Source: Haliscomenobacter sp041740695 (GTDB lineage: Bacteria; Bacteroidota; Bacteroidia; Chitinophagales; Saprospiraceae). From it: a stretch of DNA of 64,000 bases. Shown here in pieces: positions 17,299 to 26,498 of the stretch (within the stretch, counting starts at the first letter, position 1; every line of letters begins with the position of its first letter). The stretch is taken from positions 29,906-93,905 of the forward strand of contig NZ_JBGSLK010000091.1 of NCBI RefSeq assembly GCF_041740695.1, read 5' to 3'. Below the pieces are notes generated by a model that was given only the letters and a program-made list of their open reading frames with translations, searched no databases and was not told the DNA's origin. The translations under genes were made by a program, and so were the position numbers.

Positions 17299-20200
17299 TT
17301 ATTCCCCCTTCAACGTCTTAAAATATTCTTCCACTAACGACTTGTAATAAGGCTTCAGTGCTGGCGAAACCGTCTTATACGTCTCTACCTCCGAGCGGCG
17401 TTTTTTCAGGTATTCCTCCAGGGCTGGTGGGGATTTGCGCTGGTAATCCTGGGCGGAATCCGATTTGCGTTTTTCATCCAATTCACGCTCACGCTCGGCT
17501 TTTTCGTGCTCGAGCAGGCGCGTGAGGATGTCTTGCTGGCGCTTGAGGGTTTCGTTGCTCAGCTTTTTATTGACCAGTTCAGTTTCGGTTTTGTCCATCT
17601 GATCCAGGATGTCCTGTACCTCTTTGCTGCCTTTGCCTTGCTGCTGCATTTTGCGTTGCTGCTTCTCTAAGGCTTTGCGGATAGCTGCTTGTTTGGCGGC
17701 CATTTGAGCAAATTCTTTGGCATTGGGGCCACCCTGACCATCCTTTTGGTTCATCTTCTCGCGGGCATTTTGCATATCCTTGTTGAGCCCTTCCTGCCCG
17801 GGCGACATTTTATCCTTGGGGGTATTGCCTTGGCCTTGTCCTGGATTTTGTTTGCCGGGGTTTTGGCACATTTGGCTACCCGACATCATGCCCGACATTT
17901 GTTGCTGCATGTTGTTGAGCACTTCGCTGAGCATGAGTGCCAGGTCGTTGAGGCCCTTCATGGTGCGCTGCTGGCGGTCGGAGGCCATACCTTTTTCCCG
18001 TTCTTCCAGTAGTTCAATGCTTTCGCGCATGTTCACCTTGATCTCGCCCACTTTTTCGGTAACGAAAGATTCAATTTGGAACACCCGCTTGCTGAGGGCA
18101 TTGAGGGTATCTTCGGCTACGCGGAAATCGTCTTTGATTTTGAACTGGCGCTGCACTTGTTGGACATAACGCGGCGTATTGATCTCGGTTTTTTTCAAAC
18201 CATTGATCAGGTCTTCCTGATCGAAAGAAAGGCCCACGAGGTTTTCGAGCAACTGGCGCAACATTTTCATGTCTTCCTGGACGGATTCCATTTGATTGGA
18301 TTTCATCTGGGAGCGCATTTTGTTGGCCTTGTTTTTCATTTTCTGGGCAGCGCTTTTTTGCGCCTTGGAGGACTTACTGTTCTGGTTTTGCTCCAGTTGT
18401 TTTTTACTGTCCTCCATGTCTTTTTTGATGTCCTCCATTCCTTCCTTGGGGTCATCCATTTTTTGAGGATTTTCGAGTTCTTCGTTTTTCTTCTCGATGT
18501 CCTCCATTTTTTTCTCCAGGTCTTCCAACTCTTTGGTCAGCTCTTCCTGCTTTTTTTCGAGTTGTTCGTTGGATTCTTTTTTATCCTCGGTTTTTTCACT
18601 CAGCTCTTCCTGTTTTTTGGCCATCTCGTCCAGCTTGTCGGCGGCCTTGTTGATTTCCTGTTCCAGTTCCAGTTGTTTGAACAGTTCTTCCATCCGTTCC
18701 AACTCATTCTCACGCTGCTCATTGCGGTCTTTCATCTCCTCCATCATTTCCAGGGCCTGGTCTTTCTCCATTTCCTGCATGAGTTTTTCGATTTTTTCCA
18801 TGAGCTCCTTCATCTCTGGATCTTCCAGCGATTCCATGAGTTGTTCCAACATTTCCTGCTTTTCCTTGGTCTCTTCGGGCGTTTCGCCTAGCTGTTCCTG
18901 GTTTTTCTTATTTTCTTCAAAAGCTTTTTGAGCTTCCTTGATTTGTTTTTCCAGTTCTTTTTGGCGCTCCAACAGTTTTTCCAATTGTTTGCGGGTCTGC
19001 CAATTGATGTCTTTTTCTTGCAAGAGTTTTTCCTGCAAACGACGGATTTCTTCCTGCAATTTTTTGGCTTCGGCCAAAGCATCTTTCAGGTTATTTTTGA
19101 TTTTGTCGTCGTTTTGTTCGGCGCGTTTTTCCATTTCCTCCAGCGTGGGCATGGAGAAGACCATTACCCCGGTGCGCGCAGCTTTACTGCCGTTGACGGC
19201 ATCGTTGTCTTTAATTTCAAAGTAATAGCTTAGCTCATCGCCGGGTTTGAGGTCCATTTCCATGGCGTCGAAGGAGTAGTCAAAAGTAGTGCTTTTGCCT
19301 TCGGGGCGCTGGATGGTAATGGACTGCAATTGGCCAGGATCGCTCTTGGCTTTGCGGATGCGGTAGTTGAAAGTGAGTACCCGCAAGCCGTAATCGTCGC
19401 TGGCTTCACCCGCAAAATATTTGGCGTTGGCATTGGTGCTGTCGTCAAAAGCCTGGGCCCGAATTTCGGGATATTGATCCGGGATGATGGTCATGGAATA
19501 AGTCACCGAGTCTCCTTTGGGCAAGGCCGCATTGGAAACGATCAGTTTGTAGGTTTCATCCAACATCGCTTTTTTGCCAAACAAAAACAGGTCGTCGCCC
19601 TGGCGAGTGGCCAATTGGAATTTGTTGTTGCGCGAAAAACGCATTTTGATGGCCTCGGTTGATTCCGTGTTGAAAATCCACTGTACCTGCGTACCTACGG
19701 GTAGTACCAGATCGCCGATGCTTTGCAAGACCTCATCAGTACGGCCAATGTAGTCCGGGTAATTGAGTTTGACCTGAAAATCGCGGATATTCGGTTTTTT
19801 GAGTACCGCAAGCAGGTAATTCCGGGAATCAACGCCACCACCTCTGAGGGTAAAACGCACGTCTTTTTCAACTTTATTGAAGCGGTAACTGAACTCGTTG
19901 GGGCTGGTTTTGCTCATGCGGTATTCATAGTCGTCAACCACGATGAACACGTCATTGGGCAATATTGCGCCGTCCACTTTGATTGCCAGATCGTAGTCTT
20001 CGTATTGAACTACGGTCAATTTTTTTTCATCCAGCTTGAACGCAAACGGAGCAGGGCGGAAAAACTCTTTGCCGTTTTGGATCAAACGTTGGGTACTATC
20101 GCGGATGACGGAGGGGGCTGCAAACAACAAAACCAGGAGTACCAAGAGAGGGGGCAATGCATAACGCAGGTACTTGCGGTTTTGAGACAGGTTGATGGCG

Positions 20201-20643
20201 GCCTGAAAGGGAACGGGTTTGATTTCCTCCGACTTTTGATTGATGCTCGCCAGGATCAAGTCTTTGTGATCAGCCTGACTGGCTTGCTGATTGAGCTGGA
20301 GGATGTTGAGCAGTTTGTCCTTGACATTGGTAAAATGTTCACCAATGATGGAAGCTGCTTTTTCGTGGCTGATGACCCGCCCCAAATGAAAATAGCGCAA
20401 GAGGGGATCAATGACCCAATTGCCGAGCGCGAGGCCGCTGATGCCTAAAAACGAATAAAACAGGATTTTTCGCCCGGTGGTATCGAAATAGTAAAAGTAC
20501 TCCAACACTGCTGCGATCAGGAATAAGCCCAGGATCGTGCCCACGCTGTACAACGCGCCACGGATCAGCTTGTTGACATAGTATTTGCGAATGAAAGCGT
20601 CGAGCTTTTCAATCAACAGTCGGTAATTGTCTTGCATTGCCAT
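17299..20643 (-). CDS. DUF4175 family membrane-anchored coiled-coil protein
   Basis: A very large Bacteroidota-type protein of about 1114 residues. Two membrane helices lie near residues 30-80 and one near 170-190, followed by a beta-rich periplasmic region. A long glutamate/lysine/glutamine-rich coiled coil then spans roughly residues 520-860, and the tail is charged and Gln/Met-rich. The layout matches DUF4175 proteins, sometimes labelled ATPase, though I see no Walker A motif. Function unknown; an envelope scaffold is plausible. I used the methionine at MAMQDNYRLL; one more lies seven codons upstream. The M1 aminopeptidase gene is upstream on the same strand. Confidence 0.85.
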   Translation of the reverse strand: MAMQDNYRLLIEKLDAFIRKYYVNKLIRGALYSVGTILGLFLIAAVLEYFYYFDTTGRKILFYSFLGISGLALGNWVIDPLLRYFHLGRVISHEKAASIIGEHFTNVKDKLLNILQLNQQASQADHKDLILASINQKSEEIKPVPFQAAINLSQNRKYLRYALPPLLVLLVLLFAAPSVIRDSTQRLIQNGKEFFRPAPFAFKLDEKKLTVVQYEDYDLAIKVDGAILPNDVFIVVDDYEYRMSKTSPNEFSYRFNKVEKDVRFTLRGGGVDSRNYLLAVLKKPNIRDFQVKLNYPDYIGRTDEVLQSIGDLVLPVGTQVQWIFNTESTEAIKMRFSRNNKFQLATRQGDDLFLFGKKAMLDETYKLIVSNAALPKGDSVTYSMTIIPDQYPEIRAQAFDDSTNANAKYFAGEASDDYGLRVLTFNYRIRKAKSDPGQLQSITIQRPEGKSTTFDYSFDAMEMDLKPGDELSYYFEIKDNDAVNGSKAARTGVMVFSMPTLEEMEKRAEQNDDKIKNNLKDALAEAKKLQEEIRRLQEKLLQEKDINWQTRKQLEKLLERQKELEKQIKEAQKAFEENKKNQEQLGETPEETKEKQEMLEQLMESLEDPEMKELMEKIEKLMQEMEKDQALEMMEEMKDRNEQRENELERMEELFKQLELEQEINKAADKLDEMAKKQEELSEKTEDKKESNEQLEKKQEELTKELEDLEKKMEDIEKKNEELENPQKMDDPKEGMEDIKKDMEDSKKQLEQNQNSKSSKAQKSAAQKMKNKANKMRSQMKSNQMESVQEDMKMLRQLLENLVGLSFDQEDLINGLKKTEINTPRYVQQVQRQFKIKDDFRVAEDTLNALSKRVFQIESFVTEKVGEIKVNMRESIELLEEREKGMASDRQQRTMKGLNDLALMLSEVLNNMQQQMSGMMSGSQMCQNPGKQNPGQGQGNTPKDKMSPGQEGLNKDMQNAREKMNQKDGQGGPNAKEFAQMAAKQAAIRKALEKQQRKMQQQGKGSKEVQDILDQMDKTETELVNKKLSNETLKRQQDILTRLLEHEKAERERELDEKRKSDSAQDYQRKSPPALEEYLKKRRSEVETYKTVSPALKPYYKSLVEEYFKTLKGE

Positions 20644-20709
20644 AAATCCCTCACTTAAAGTCAAGTAATCAGGAGCAAGTCACGCTCCTGCGCTACAATA
20701 TAACGAAAA

Positions 20710-20740
20710 GAACGTGTGAAAACCAAATTTCCACACGTTC
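20710..20740 (-). terminator. terminator-like hairpin after the M1 aminopeptidase gene
   Basis: GAACGTGTG and CACACGTTC form a 9-bp stem around a 13-base loop. On the minus strand it is followed by TTTTCG. It lies about 55 bp past the aminopeptidase stop and about 65 bp before the DUF4175 start. Confidence 0.55.
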
Positions 20741-20794
20741 CTGACGGCTAACTTACCTAAAAGACAACAAAAAAATCTAGTAGCTGGTTGAAAA

Positions 20795-23434
20795 TTATTT
20801 TATCACCGGCAATTGATCATAAACTGATTTCAATTCAGCGTTGGTTTCTTTGCTTTTGATGTCATCAATTATTTTGGCGATACGATCTGCATTGCTCGTC
20901 AAGGTCGTTTTTTCAGTACCCGCAGCGCTGCGCGCTTTCACCCGAAAATCGTTGCGCAGGTCATTGAGGGCTTTGACTGCTCCAAATTTACGCCACAATG
21001 ATGGATCGCTGCTCGTGCCAAAATTTTTCAGGGTTTCGATGGTTTTATCAATCGTCGCCTGGTCTCCACCGGAAGCCAAAATCTGATAACTTTCGAAGAA
21101 AGAAATAGCGGTGAATCCGTCTACGTCTTTCAGGCGTTTTTCAAAAAACGGCAGAAATTTTGCATCACCTTTGTCGGTGTAGATCCCTGCAATCGCTTCC
21201 AGGAGTGGGCCTTTGGCAGTTTCACTCAGCTTTTCGGCCAGGGCCAAACCTTCTTCTTCGTTTTCCTGATAAATGATGCCCAGAGCACTGGCCCGTACAC
21301 TAAGTGCCTGTTCTTTTTCAAAGGCGGCTTTGGCTACAGCCAAAGTTTGAGGGTCGCCACTATCAGCCAATGCGGAAAGGGCCTTGGAACGCACTTCGGA
21401 GTGTTTGTCGTTTTGGGCCAGGTCGCGCAGTTTGGTCAACAACTCTGGGCTCACTTCTTCGGGCAAATTATCCAGTGCGATGGAGCGGATGGAGTAAAAG
21501 CGGTCGTTGAGCGCCGTGCTCAAAAGACCCAGTATCTCGTCACTTTCCAGACTCATCAGGCGTTCGATCGCCTCGTTGCGGTCCATGAACTTGGGCGCAT
21601 TTTTGAATTGGAACACCAGTTCTTCCTCGCTCTTGTTGTCTTCAATTTCGGCCAAAAGGGCCCGATCCGCATCAAAATTGATCAGGTCGGGTTTGGCACT
21701 GGCAGGGAAGCGGAAGGTTTGTTCCCGCTGGTCTACCCGAATGTCGTGGCGCATGCTACGGCCATTGGCGTATACGTCTACGGCCACAGGGATCACAAAT
21801 ACGCCGGGAACCCCTCTTTCATCCTGGGTTTGTTTGACTTGTACAACCGCTTCTTTGGCTGCTGCATCGTAGCTGTATTCGATGTTCAGTTTGGGGTGCC
21901 CCGAGGCGAAATACCATTGGTTGAAAAACCAGTTGAGGTCTTCGCCACTCACTTCTTCCATGGCCAGTCGCAGATTGTGTGCTTCAACCGCTTTGAAGGC
22001 ATTTTGCGTCAGGTAGTTTTTCAGGGCAGTAAAAAAAGCCTCATCACCGACGTAGCGACGCAACATGTGCAAGATTGCACCGCCTTTGTTGTAGCTGTGC
22101 GCATCGAACATGTCGTCTTTGTCTTTTACCCCAAAATAAATCAAGGGGTGAATACCGCCAGCCGCAGAACCAATGTACCCCCCTTGCTCGGTGAGCAGGT
22201 GGTGGTCGGCATAATCGGAGCCATATTTGTGTTCGAACCAGAGGTATTCAGAGTAGTTGGCAAAACCTTCGTTCATGGTCAGATTGGGCCAGCTTTCGCT
22301 CGTCACATAGTCGCCAAACCAGTGGTGGAACATCTCGTGCGCAACGATTTTATCATTGGAATCGTCGATGAGTTCCCACTTGTGTTTTTGGATGAAGTCG
22401 CCAAAAACAACCGCCGTGGTGTTTTCCATCGCGCCCGACACATAGTCGCGCACAATGATTTGTGAAAACTTGGGCCAGGGGTAGTTCACACCCAGTTTGT
22501 TCGAGAAGAACTCCAACATCTCTGGCGTGTGGGCAAAAATATCACGGGCGTCGGCTTCATATTCAGGCTCGACATAGTAGGCTACTTCGATGTTGCGCCA
22601 CTTGTCTTTTACCACCGCAAAATCACCTACTGCCAGCATGAACAAATAGGGCGCATGGGGCAGATCCATTTTCCAGTAGTCGGTACGGGTACCATCGGCG
22701 TTGTTGGTAGAGGTAGCCAAAATACCGTTGGAAAGGGTTTTGAACTTTTGCTCTACGGTAACGTAAAGCTCTTGGGTGCAGCGCTCGTTGGGGCGATCGA
22801 TGGTGGGGAACCAGCGGGAGTTCCATTCGGTTTCGCCCTGGGTCCAGATTTGTTGAGGTTTGCCCAGTTCTTCATTGCGGGGATTGATAAAAAACAAACC
22901 CTGGTTAGAAGTGATGGCATCACTGCCGCCGTCACCTTTGGGGCGGGCCGTGTATTCGAGGTAGATGCTGTATTCTTCACTGCGGTTGAAAGAGCGACCC
23001 AGTTGGATTACAATCTGCTGATTGTCTTCGTACTTGTATTTCAACTGCTGCTCATTGCCCGCAAATTGTACTTTTTTGAACTCCATCCCCTTGGCATCCA
23101 GTGTCAGAGTAGACGTTGGATTGAAGAAGGGTTTGAGGCGCAGGGTAACTTTGCCGTATACTTCTTCTTTGGCCCAATCAAAACGTACGTCAATCTTGGT
23201 ATGCAGCAGATCGTTTACCCGCTTGGCAGTAGGGCTATAAGGAGATAAAGTTGTTTCTACTTCCTCATTTTCTTCTCCTTCGCCCTCGTCCACCATGGAT
23301 TCAATATCCAGGGTATCCAGATCCACCTCAGCAATGAGTTCCTGGGCAGGTTCAGTTTTAGTCGTGACAGGTTTTTGGGTTGAGCAAGCGCCCACAATCA
23401 AGGTGATGCACAACAACCACAAGATTTTTTTCAT
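20795..23434 (-). CDS. M1 family aminopeptidase (lipoprotein)
   Basis: A gluzincin aminopeptidase exported as a lipoprotein (lipobox VGAC, Cys17). An acidic linker (about residues 35-62) precedes the M1 N-terminal beta domain. The catalytic part has GAMEN (334-338), HEMFH (366-370) and the third zinc ligand Glu389 in NEGFA. The C-terminal third (about 610-860) is helical and HEAT-like. Its length of 879 is normal. It probably trims peptides in the periplasm or at the surface. It lies upstream of DUF4175 on the same strand. Confidence 0.95.
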   Translation of the reverse strand: MKKILWLLCITLIVGACSTQKPVTTKTEPAQELIAEVDLDTLDIESMVDEGEGEENEEVETTLSPYSPTAKRVNDLLHTKIDVRFDWAKEEVYGKVTLRLKPFFNPTSTLTLDAKGMEFKKVQFAGNEQQLKYKYEDNQQIVIQLGRSFNRSEEYSIYLEYTARPKGDGGSDAITSNQGLFFINPRNEELGKPQQIWTQGETEWNSRWFPTIDRPNERCTQELYVTVEQKFKTLSNGILATSTNNADGTRTDYWKMDLPHAPYLFMLAVGDFAVVKDKWRNIEVAYYVEPEYEADARDIFAHTPEMLEFFSNKLGVNYPWPKFSQIIVRDYVSGAMENTTAVVFGDFIQKHKWELIDDSNDKIVAHEMFHHWFGDYVTSESWPNLTMNEGFANYSEYLWFEHKYGSDYADHHLLTEQGGYIGSAAGGIHPLIYFGVKDKDDMFDAHSYNKGGAILHMLRRYVGDEAFFTALKNYLTQNAFKAVEAHNLRLAMEEVSGEDLNWFFNQWYFASGHPKLNIEYSYDAAAKEAVVQVKQTQDERGVPGVFVIPVAVDVYANGRSMRHDIRVDQREQTFRFPASAKPDLINFDADRALLAEIEDNKSEEELVFQFKNAPKFMDRNEAIERLMSLESDEILGLLSTALNDRFYSIRSIALDNLPEEVSPELLTKLRDLAQNDKHSEVRSKALSALADSGDPQTLAVAKAAFEKEQALSVRASALGIIYQENEEEGLALAEKLSETAKGPLLEAIAGIYTDKGDAKFLPFFEKRLKDVDGFTAISFFESYQILASGGDQATIDKTIETLKNFGTSSDPSLWRKFGAVKALNDLRNDFRVKARSAAGTEKTTLTSNADRIAKIIDDIKSKETNAELKSVYDQLPVIK

Positions 23435-23508
23435 GCTATGGTCAATTTTTTCCGCGAAAAATAAGGATGATAGTTTAAAATAAAATCACCCGCAGTGGGG
23501 GATAAAAC

Positions 23509-23627
23509 AGTTGAGAAAGTTGAGGGAGGTTGAGAAAGTTGAGGCTACCGCAGCGACTTGAACTTGGACATGTCAAAATCGCTGCGGTAGCCCTAAACCT
23601 TCTCAACCTCCCTCAACCTTCTAAACT
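23509..23627. repeat. family B inverted repeat, copy 1
   Basis: Left arm: tandem words AGTTGAGAA, AGTTGAGGG, AGGTTGAGA then GGCTACCGC. Right arm: GCGGTAGCC then AACCTTCTCAACCTCCC. The arms flank a loop of about 30 bases. It ends 3 bp before the stop codon of the downstream-facing hydrolase gene. It can form a very long RNA hairpin and may act as a 3'-end structure. Confidence 0.8.
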
Positions 23628-23630
23628 AAA

Positions 23631-24413
23631 TTATTTGCTTACCGGCACCAAGCCAGATACCTCTTGGAGGAATGCCGACAGGTGACGATTGAATTCTTCT
23701 TTTTTCTCCATCATGGGTGCATGACCACAAAGTTCGATCAAGTGCAAGCGAGAATGTGGAATCATTTCATGAAATTTTTCCCCAACGAAAGCCGGTGTAA
23801 CCTGATCCTGACGGCCCCAAATGAGTAGAGTAGGTACTTTGATGTTGTGCAACTTGTCGCCCAGGTTGTGCCTTACCGCCGATTTGGAGGTAGCAATCAC
23901 CCGAATGGCCCGGTTGCGGTCGTTGACGATGCTGTAGACTTCGTCGATCAATTCCGCCGAAGCAATGGTCGGATCGTAGAAGGTATCCTGGGTTTTTTTC
24001 TTGATGTATTCGTAGTCACCACGTTTGGGAAAACTATTACCCATGGCACTTTCGAACAATCCTGAGCTACCCGTCAAAATCAATGAAGCGATTTTATCCT
24101 GATGCCCAAGTGTATACAACAGCGCAATATGCCCACCCAGAGAGTTGCCCAATAGATGCACCTTTTTGTACCCTCTATCTTCGATAAAATCGCCAAGATG
24201 TTCCACCAGCCCCATTACGGATACTTCCCGAATAGGCAATTCAAACATGGGCAAAATGGGGATCACCACATTGTGAGACTGGCCAAAGGCCGCAATTATC
24301 CCTTCAAAATTGCTCAAAGCTCCAAACAGGCCGTGCAGCAGGATGAGGGTTTCTTCTCCGCCTTTGGTTTCAATATATGTGTATTTACCGTCCTTAATGG
24401 TAGGGTATTCCAT
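23631..24413 (-). CDS. alpha/beta hydrolase
   Basis: A soluble alpha/beta-fold hydrolase of 260 residues. The oxyanion region LLHGLFG, nucleophile elbow GNSLGG, acid Asp in LIWGRQDQVTP and catalytic His in CGHAPMMEK form a complete triad. Substrate unknown; the sequence resembles C-C bond hydrolases and small esterases. No signal peptide. TATTTTTG at 24499-24506 is a -7 candidate about 85 bp upstream. The gene ends directly at a family B repeat. Confidence 0.88.
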   Translation of the reverse strand: MEYPTIKDGKYTYIETKGGEETLILLHGLFGALSNFEGIIAAFGQSHNVVIPILPMFELPIREVSVMGLVEHLGDFIEDRGYKKVHLLGNSLGGHIALLYTLGHQDKIASLILTGSSGLFESAMGNSFPKRGDYEYIKKKTQDTFYDPTIASAELIDEVYSIVNDRNRAIRVIATSKSAVRHNLGDKLHNIKVPTLLIWGRQDQVTPAFVGEKFHEMIPHSRLHLIELCGHAPMMEKKEEFNRHLSAFLQEVSGLVPVSK

Positions 24414-24498
24414 TTATACTTATGCGCTAGGTGACAAAATAAAATTTCTGCAAACCATTAATTTAAGGGATTTAGACTAAGCTTTTTTTGCTTAAACG

Positions 24499-24506
24499 CA
24501 AAAATA
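24499..24506 (-). promoter_or_regulatory. -7 promoter box candidate (TATTTTTG)
   Basis: Fits TAnnTTTG on the minus strand upstream of the hydrolase gene. The surrounding DNA is A/T-rich, so a chance match is possible. Confidence 0.3.
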
Positions 24507-24588
24507 GGCTTTTAAATTTGTTTGGCAAAACGATGGAGAGTGCTTGCAGCAAGATTTGAACAGTTTGCACGAAAATAGATTCCAAAAT

Positions 24589-24891
24589 TTAATCTTCGAT
24601 GACAGCAGAAAGTCCTCGATCAATCAAAGCATCTTTTTTGGGCTTCAATTCTTTTTTTGGCGCCGTTTTGACGGTTGCTTTTCCTTTAAAATGGATGATT
24701 AAGGCCAATTGCTCGGCCTGATCCTGGGGATATTCCAATACTTCTACAAAACACTGGATGACCCATTCAAAAGTATTGTGGTCATCATTGTATACAATCA
24801 AACGGGAATGATGACCCAATAGCTCATTGATCTCATCTTCTACCAAGACTTCTTCTAATTCTTCTACCTCAGGATTGTACGCGGTAATCAT
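24589..24891 (-). CDS. clpS: ATP-dependent Clp protease adaptor ClpS
   Basis: ClpS delivers N-end-rule substrates to ClpAP-type proteases. The core reads RLIVYNDDHNTFEWVIQC, then EYPQDQAEQLALIIHFKG, with the substrate-pocket and Clp-binding pattern of the family; the Asp-Asp and the IIHFKG histidine region are typical. I start at MITAYNPEVE (100 residues), giving the usual flexible acidic N-terminal tail; 12 further in-frame codons upstream look spurious. It lies downstream of a peroxiredoxin gene with a hairpin between. Confidence 0.93.
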   Translation of the reverse strand: MITAYNPEVEELEEVLVEDEINELLGHHSRLIVYNDDHNTFEWVIQCFVEVLEYPQDQAEQLALIIHFKGKATVKTAPKKELKPKKDALIDRGLSAVIED

Positions 24892-24925
24892 TGTTTTTTG
24901 AATGAATACTAGTTTGATCTTAAGC

Positions 24926-24961
24926 ACTGTTTTGACCAGTCATAAAACCGGTCAAAACAGT
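24926..24961 (-). terminator. 12-bp stem-loop between peroxiredoxin and clpS
   Basis: ACTGTTTTGACC and GGTCAAAACAGT are perfectly complementary around a 12-base loop, beginning 16 bp past the peroxiredoxin stop. No U-tract follows, so efficiency as a terminator is uncertain. Confidence 0.5.
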
Positions 24962-24977
24962 CAGTTGCCACTAGCAA

Positions 24978-25445
24978 TTAGTTAAGGGCAGCCAGGGCTG
25001 CTTTTACATTGGCAAAATTCGGCATTTCTCCCGCATTTTCCAACACTTCAGCGTACTGGATTGTTCCATTGCCGTCGATTACAAAAGCGGCGCGTTTGGA
25101 AACACCTTTCATACCAAAAACAAAATCCTGATACAATGCTTCATATGCCGTTGAAACGCCTTTGTTGAAATCAGACAACAAATGGAAATTCAGGTTTTGA
25201 TCCTCTTTAAATTTAGCCAGTGTGAAAGGTGAATCTACGGAAACACCTAAAATTTGGGCATTTAGTCCTTGGTAAAAGGCAATGTCGTCACGCATATTGC
25301 ACAATTCTGTAGTGCATACACTGGTAAATGCCATCGGGAAAAACAGCAAAACGACATTTTGTCCCTGAAAGTCTTCCAACTTCACTTCTTTTTTGTCACT
25401 GGAAAACAAAGTAAAGGCCGGGGCCTGATCACCAATTTGTAGCAT
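24978..25445 (-). CDS. peroxiredoxin (AhpC/TSA family)
   Basis: A thiol peroxidase that reduces hydrogen peroxide and organic hydroperoxides. The peroxidatic site PMAFTSVC gives Pro37, Thr41 and Cys44; a second cysteine at 49 could resolve within the chain or be structural. Its length of 155 residues and the FGMKGVSKRAAFVIDGNG stretch fit the AhpE/Prx-like group. No export signal. It is divergent from the EamA transporter by 71 bp. Confidence 0.93.
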   Translation of the reverse strand: MLQIGDQAPAFTLFSSDKKEVKLEDFQGQNVVLLFFPMAFTSVCTTELCNMRDDIAFYQGLNAQILGVSVDSPFTLAKFKEDQNLNFHLLSDFNKGVSTAYEALYQDFVFGMKGVSKRAAFVIDGNGTIQYAEVLENAGEMPNFANVKAALAALN

Positions 25446-25516
25446 GATTGTCTGGATTAATGGTAAAAATGATTCTATCTTGCCTACCTAAATGCACTAA
25501 GCAAGGGAATAGTTCA

Positions 25517-26410
25517 ATGACAGCAGCACAAAAAGCGTACCTCCAACTGCATTTTGCAGTTTTGCTCTTTGGCCTTACCGCCATTTTGGGAAAAATGATT
25601 CAATTGAGTGCCCTGGTGCTGGTTTGGTGGCGGGTGTTGATCACTTCTTTGAGTTTGATGCTGTTGATCAATGTGGTTAAGCTCCTCAAGACCTTGCCCC
25701 GCCGTCAATTGTTGATTTTGATGGGCATTGGCACCATTGTGGGTTTGCACTGGTTGGCTTTTTATGGGGCGATCAAATTGTCCAATTCTTCGGTTGGAGT
25801 GCTGGCGATGGGTTCTACCTCTCTTTTTTCAGCCATTCTAGAGCCTCTGATTCTGAAGAAAAAATTCAATGCGCTGGAACTTGGACTGGGTTTGTTGATC
25901 ATTCCCGGGATGGCTTTGGTGGTCAATGGCATCGATTTTTCGATGGTAGATGGTCTGGTGGTGGGAGTTATCGCGGCATTGTTGGCAGCGCTATTTGCCA
26001 TTCTGAACAAATCACAGGTTGCTAACCTCGACGCGATGAGCATTACTTTTGTGGAATTGAGTAGTGCCTGTTTGTTTTTGGGACTGGTGATTGTGGGTTC
26101 GGGTTTGAGTAAGGCGGGGTTTCCAGTCATGATCCCGCCGCATTGGAGTGATTGGCTGTATTTACTGATATTGGCCTTGCTGTGTACCACCTTCGCTTAT
26201 GTGCTGTCTTTGAATGCATTGAAACACCTTTCCGCTTTTACCTCCAACTTGACCATGAACCTGGAGCCGGTTTACGCCATCGTGCTGGCCTGGCTCCTCC
26301 TGAATGAGGACAAAGAGGTCAGTAGTACTTTTTATTGGGGCGCGGCGGTGATTATGGCGGTGGTGTTTTCGTATCCGTTGCTTAGCAAAGTTGAAAAGTT
26401 GAAGGGTTGA
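25517..26410 (+). CDS. EamA/DMT family transporter
   Basis: A ten-helix drug/metabolite-type exporter of 297 residues made of two EamA repeats. The second ends with the usual proline-containing LNLEPVYAIVLAWLLLNED-like segment (here MNLEPVYAIV). The chosen ATG puts TAAQKAYLQLHF just before the first helix; in-frame codons upstream are unlike the family. The last residues KVEKLKG are encoded by the left arm of a family B repeat, so the tail has been supplied or altered by the repeat. Confidence 0.9.
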   Translation: MTAAQKAYLQLHFAVLLFGLTAILGKMIQLSALVLVWWRVLITSLSLMLLINVVKLLKTLPRRQLLILMGIGTIVGLHWLAFYGAIKLSNSSVGVLAMGSTSLFSAILEPLILKKKFNALELGLGLLIIPGMALVVNGIDFSMVDGLVVGVIAALLAALFAILNKSQVANLDAMSITFVELSSACLFLGLVIVGSGLSKAGFPVMIPPHWSDWLYLLILALLCTTFAYVLSLNALKHLSAFTSNLTMNLEPVYAIVLAWLLLNEDKEVSSTFYWGAAVIMAVVFSYPLLSKVEKLKG

Positions 26411-26498
26411 AATGTTGGGCTACCGCGAACGACACTTCGACTTCGCTCAGTGACCGTTCGCGGCAACCCCAACTTTTCAACTCTTCAACTTTTCAACT
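26389..26498. repeat. family B inverted repeat, copy 2 (overlaps two gene ends)
   Basis: AGTTGAAAAGTTGAAGGGTT, then GGCTACCGCGAACG and the complementary CGTTCGCGG...CCAACTTTTCAAC. It covers the stop codons of both convergent genes. Its arm words (AGTTGAAA) differ slightly from the other copies (GGTTGAGA), and its loop carries GACTTCGCTCAGTGACCG. Confidence 0.8.

Noticed and set aside
18076..18891. Long plus-strand ORF of 271 codons
   Set aside because: It lies antisense to the Glu/Lys/Gln-rich coiled coil of the DUF4175 protein and encodes only Phe/Leu/His-rich low-complexity sequence, as expected from a reverse reading of GAA/AAG/CAG codons.
21347..22465. Long plus-strand ORF of 372 codons
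   Set aside because: Antisense to the M1 aminopeptidase catalytic domain; no recognisable domain or start context.
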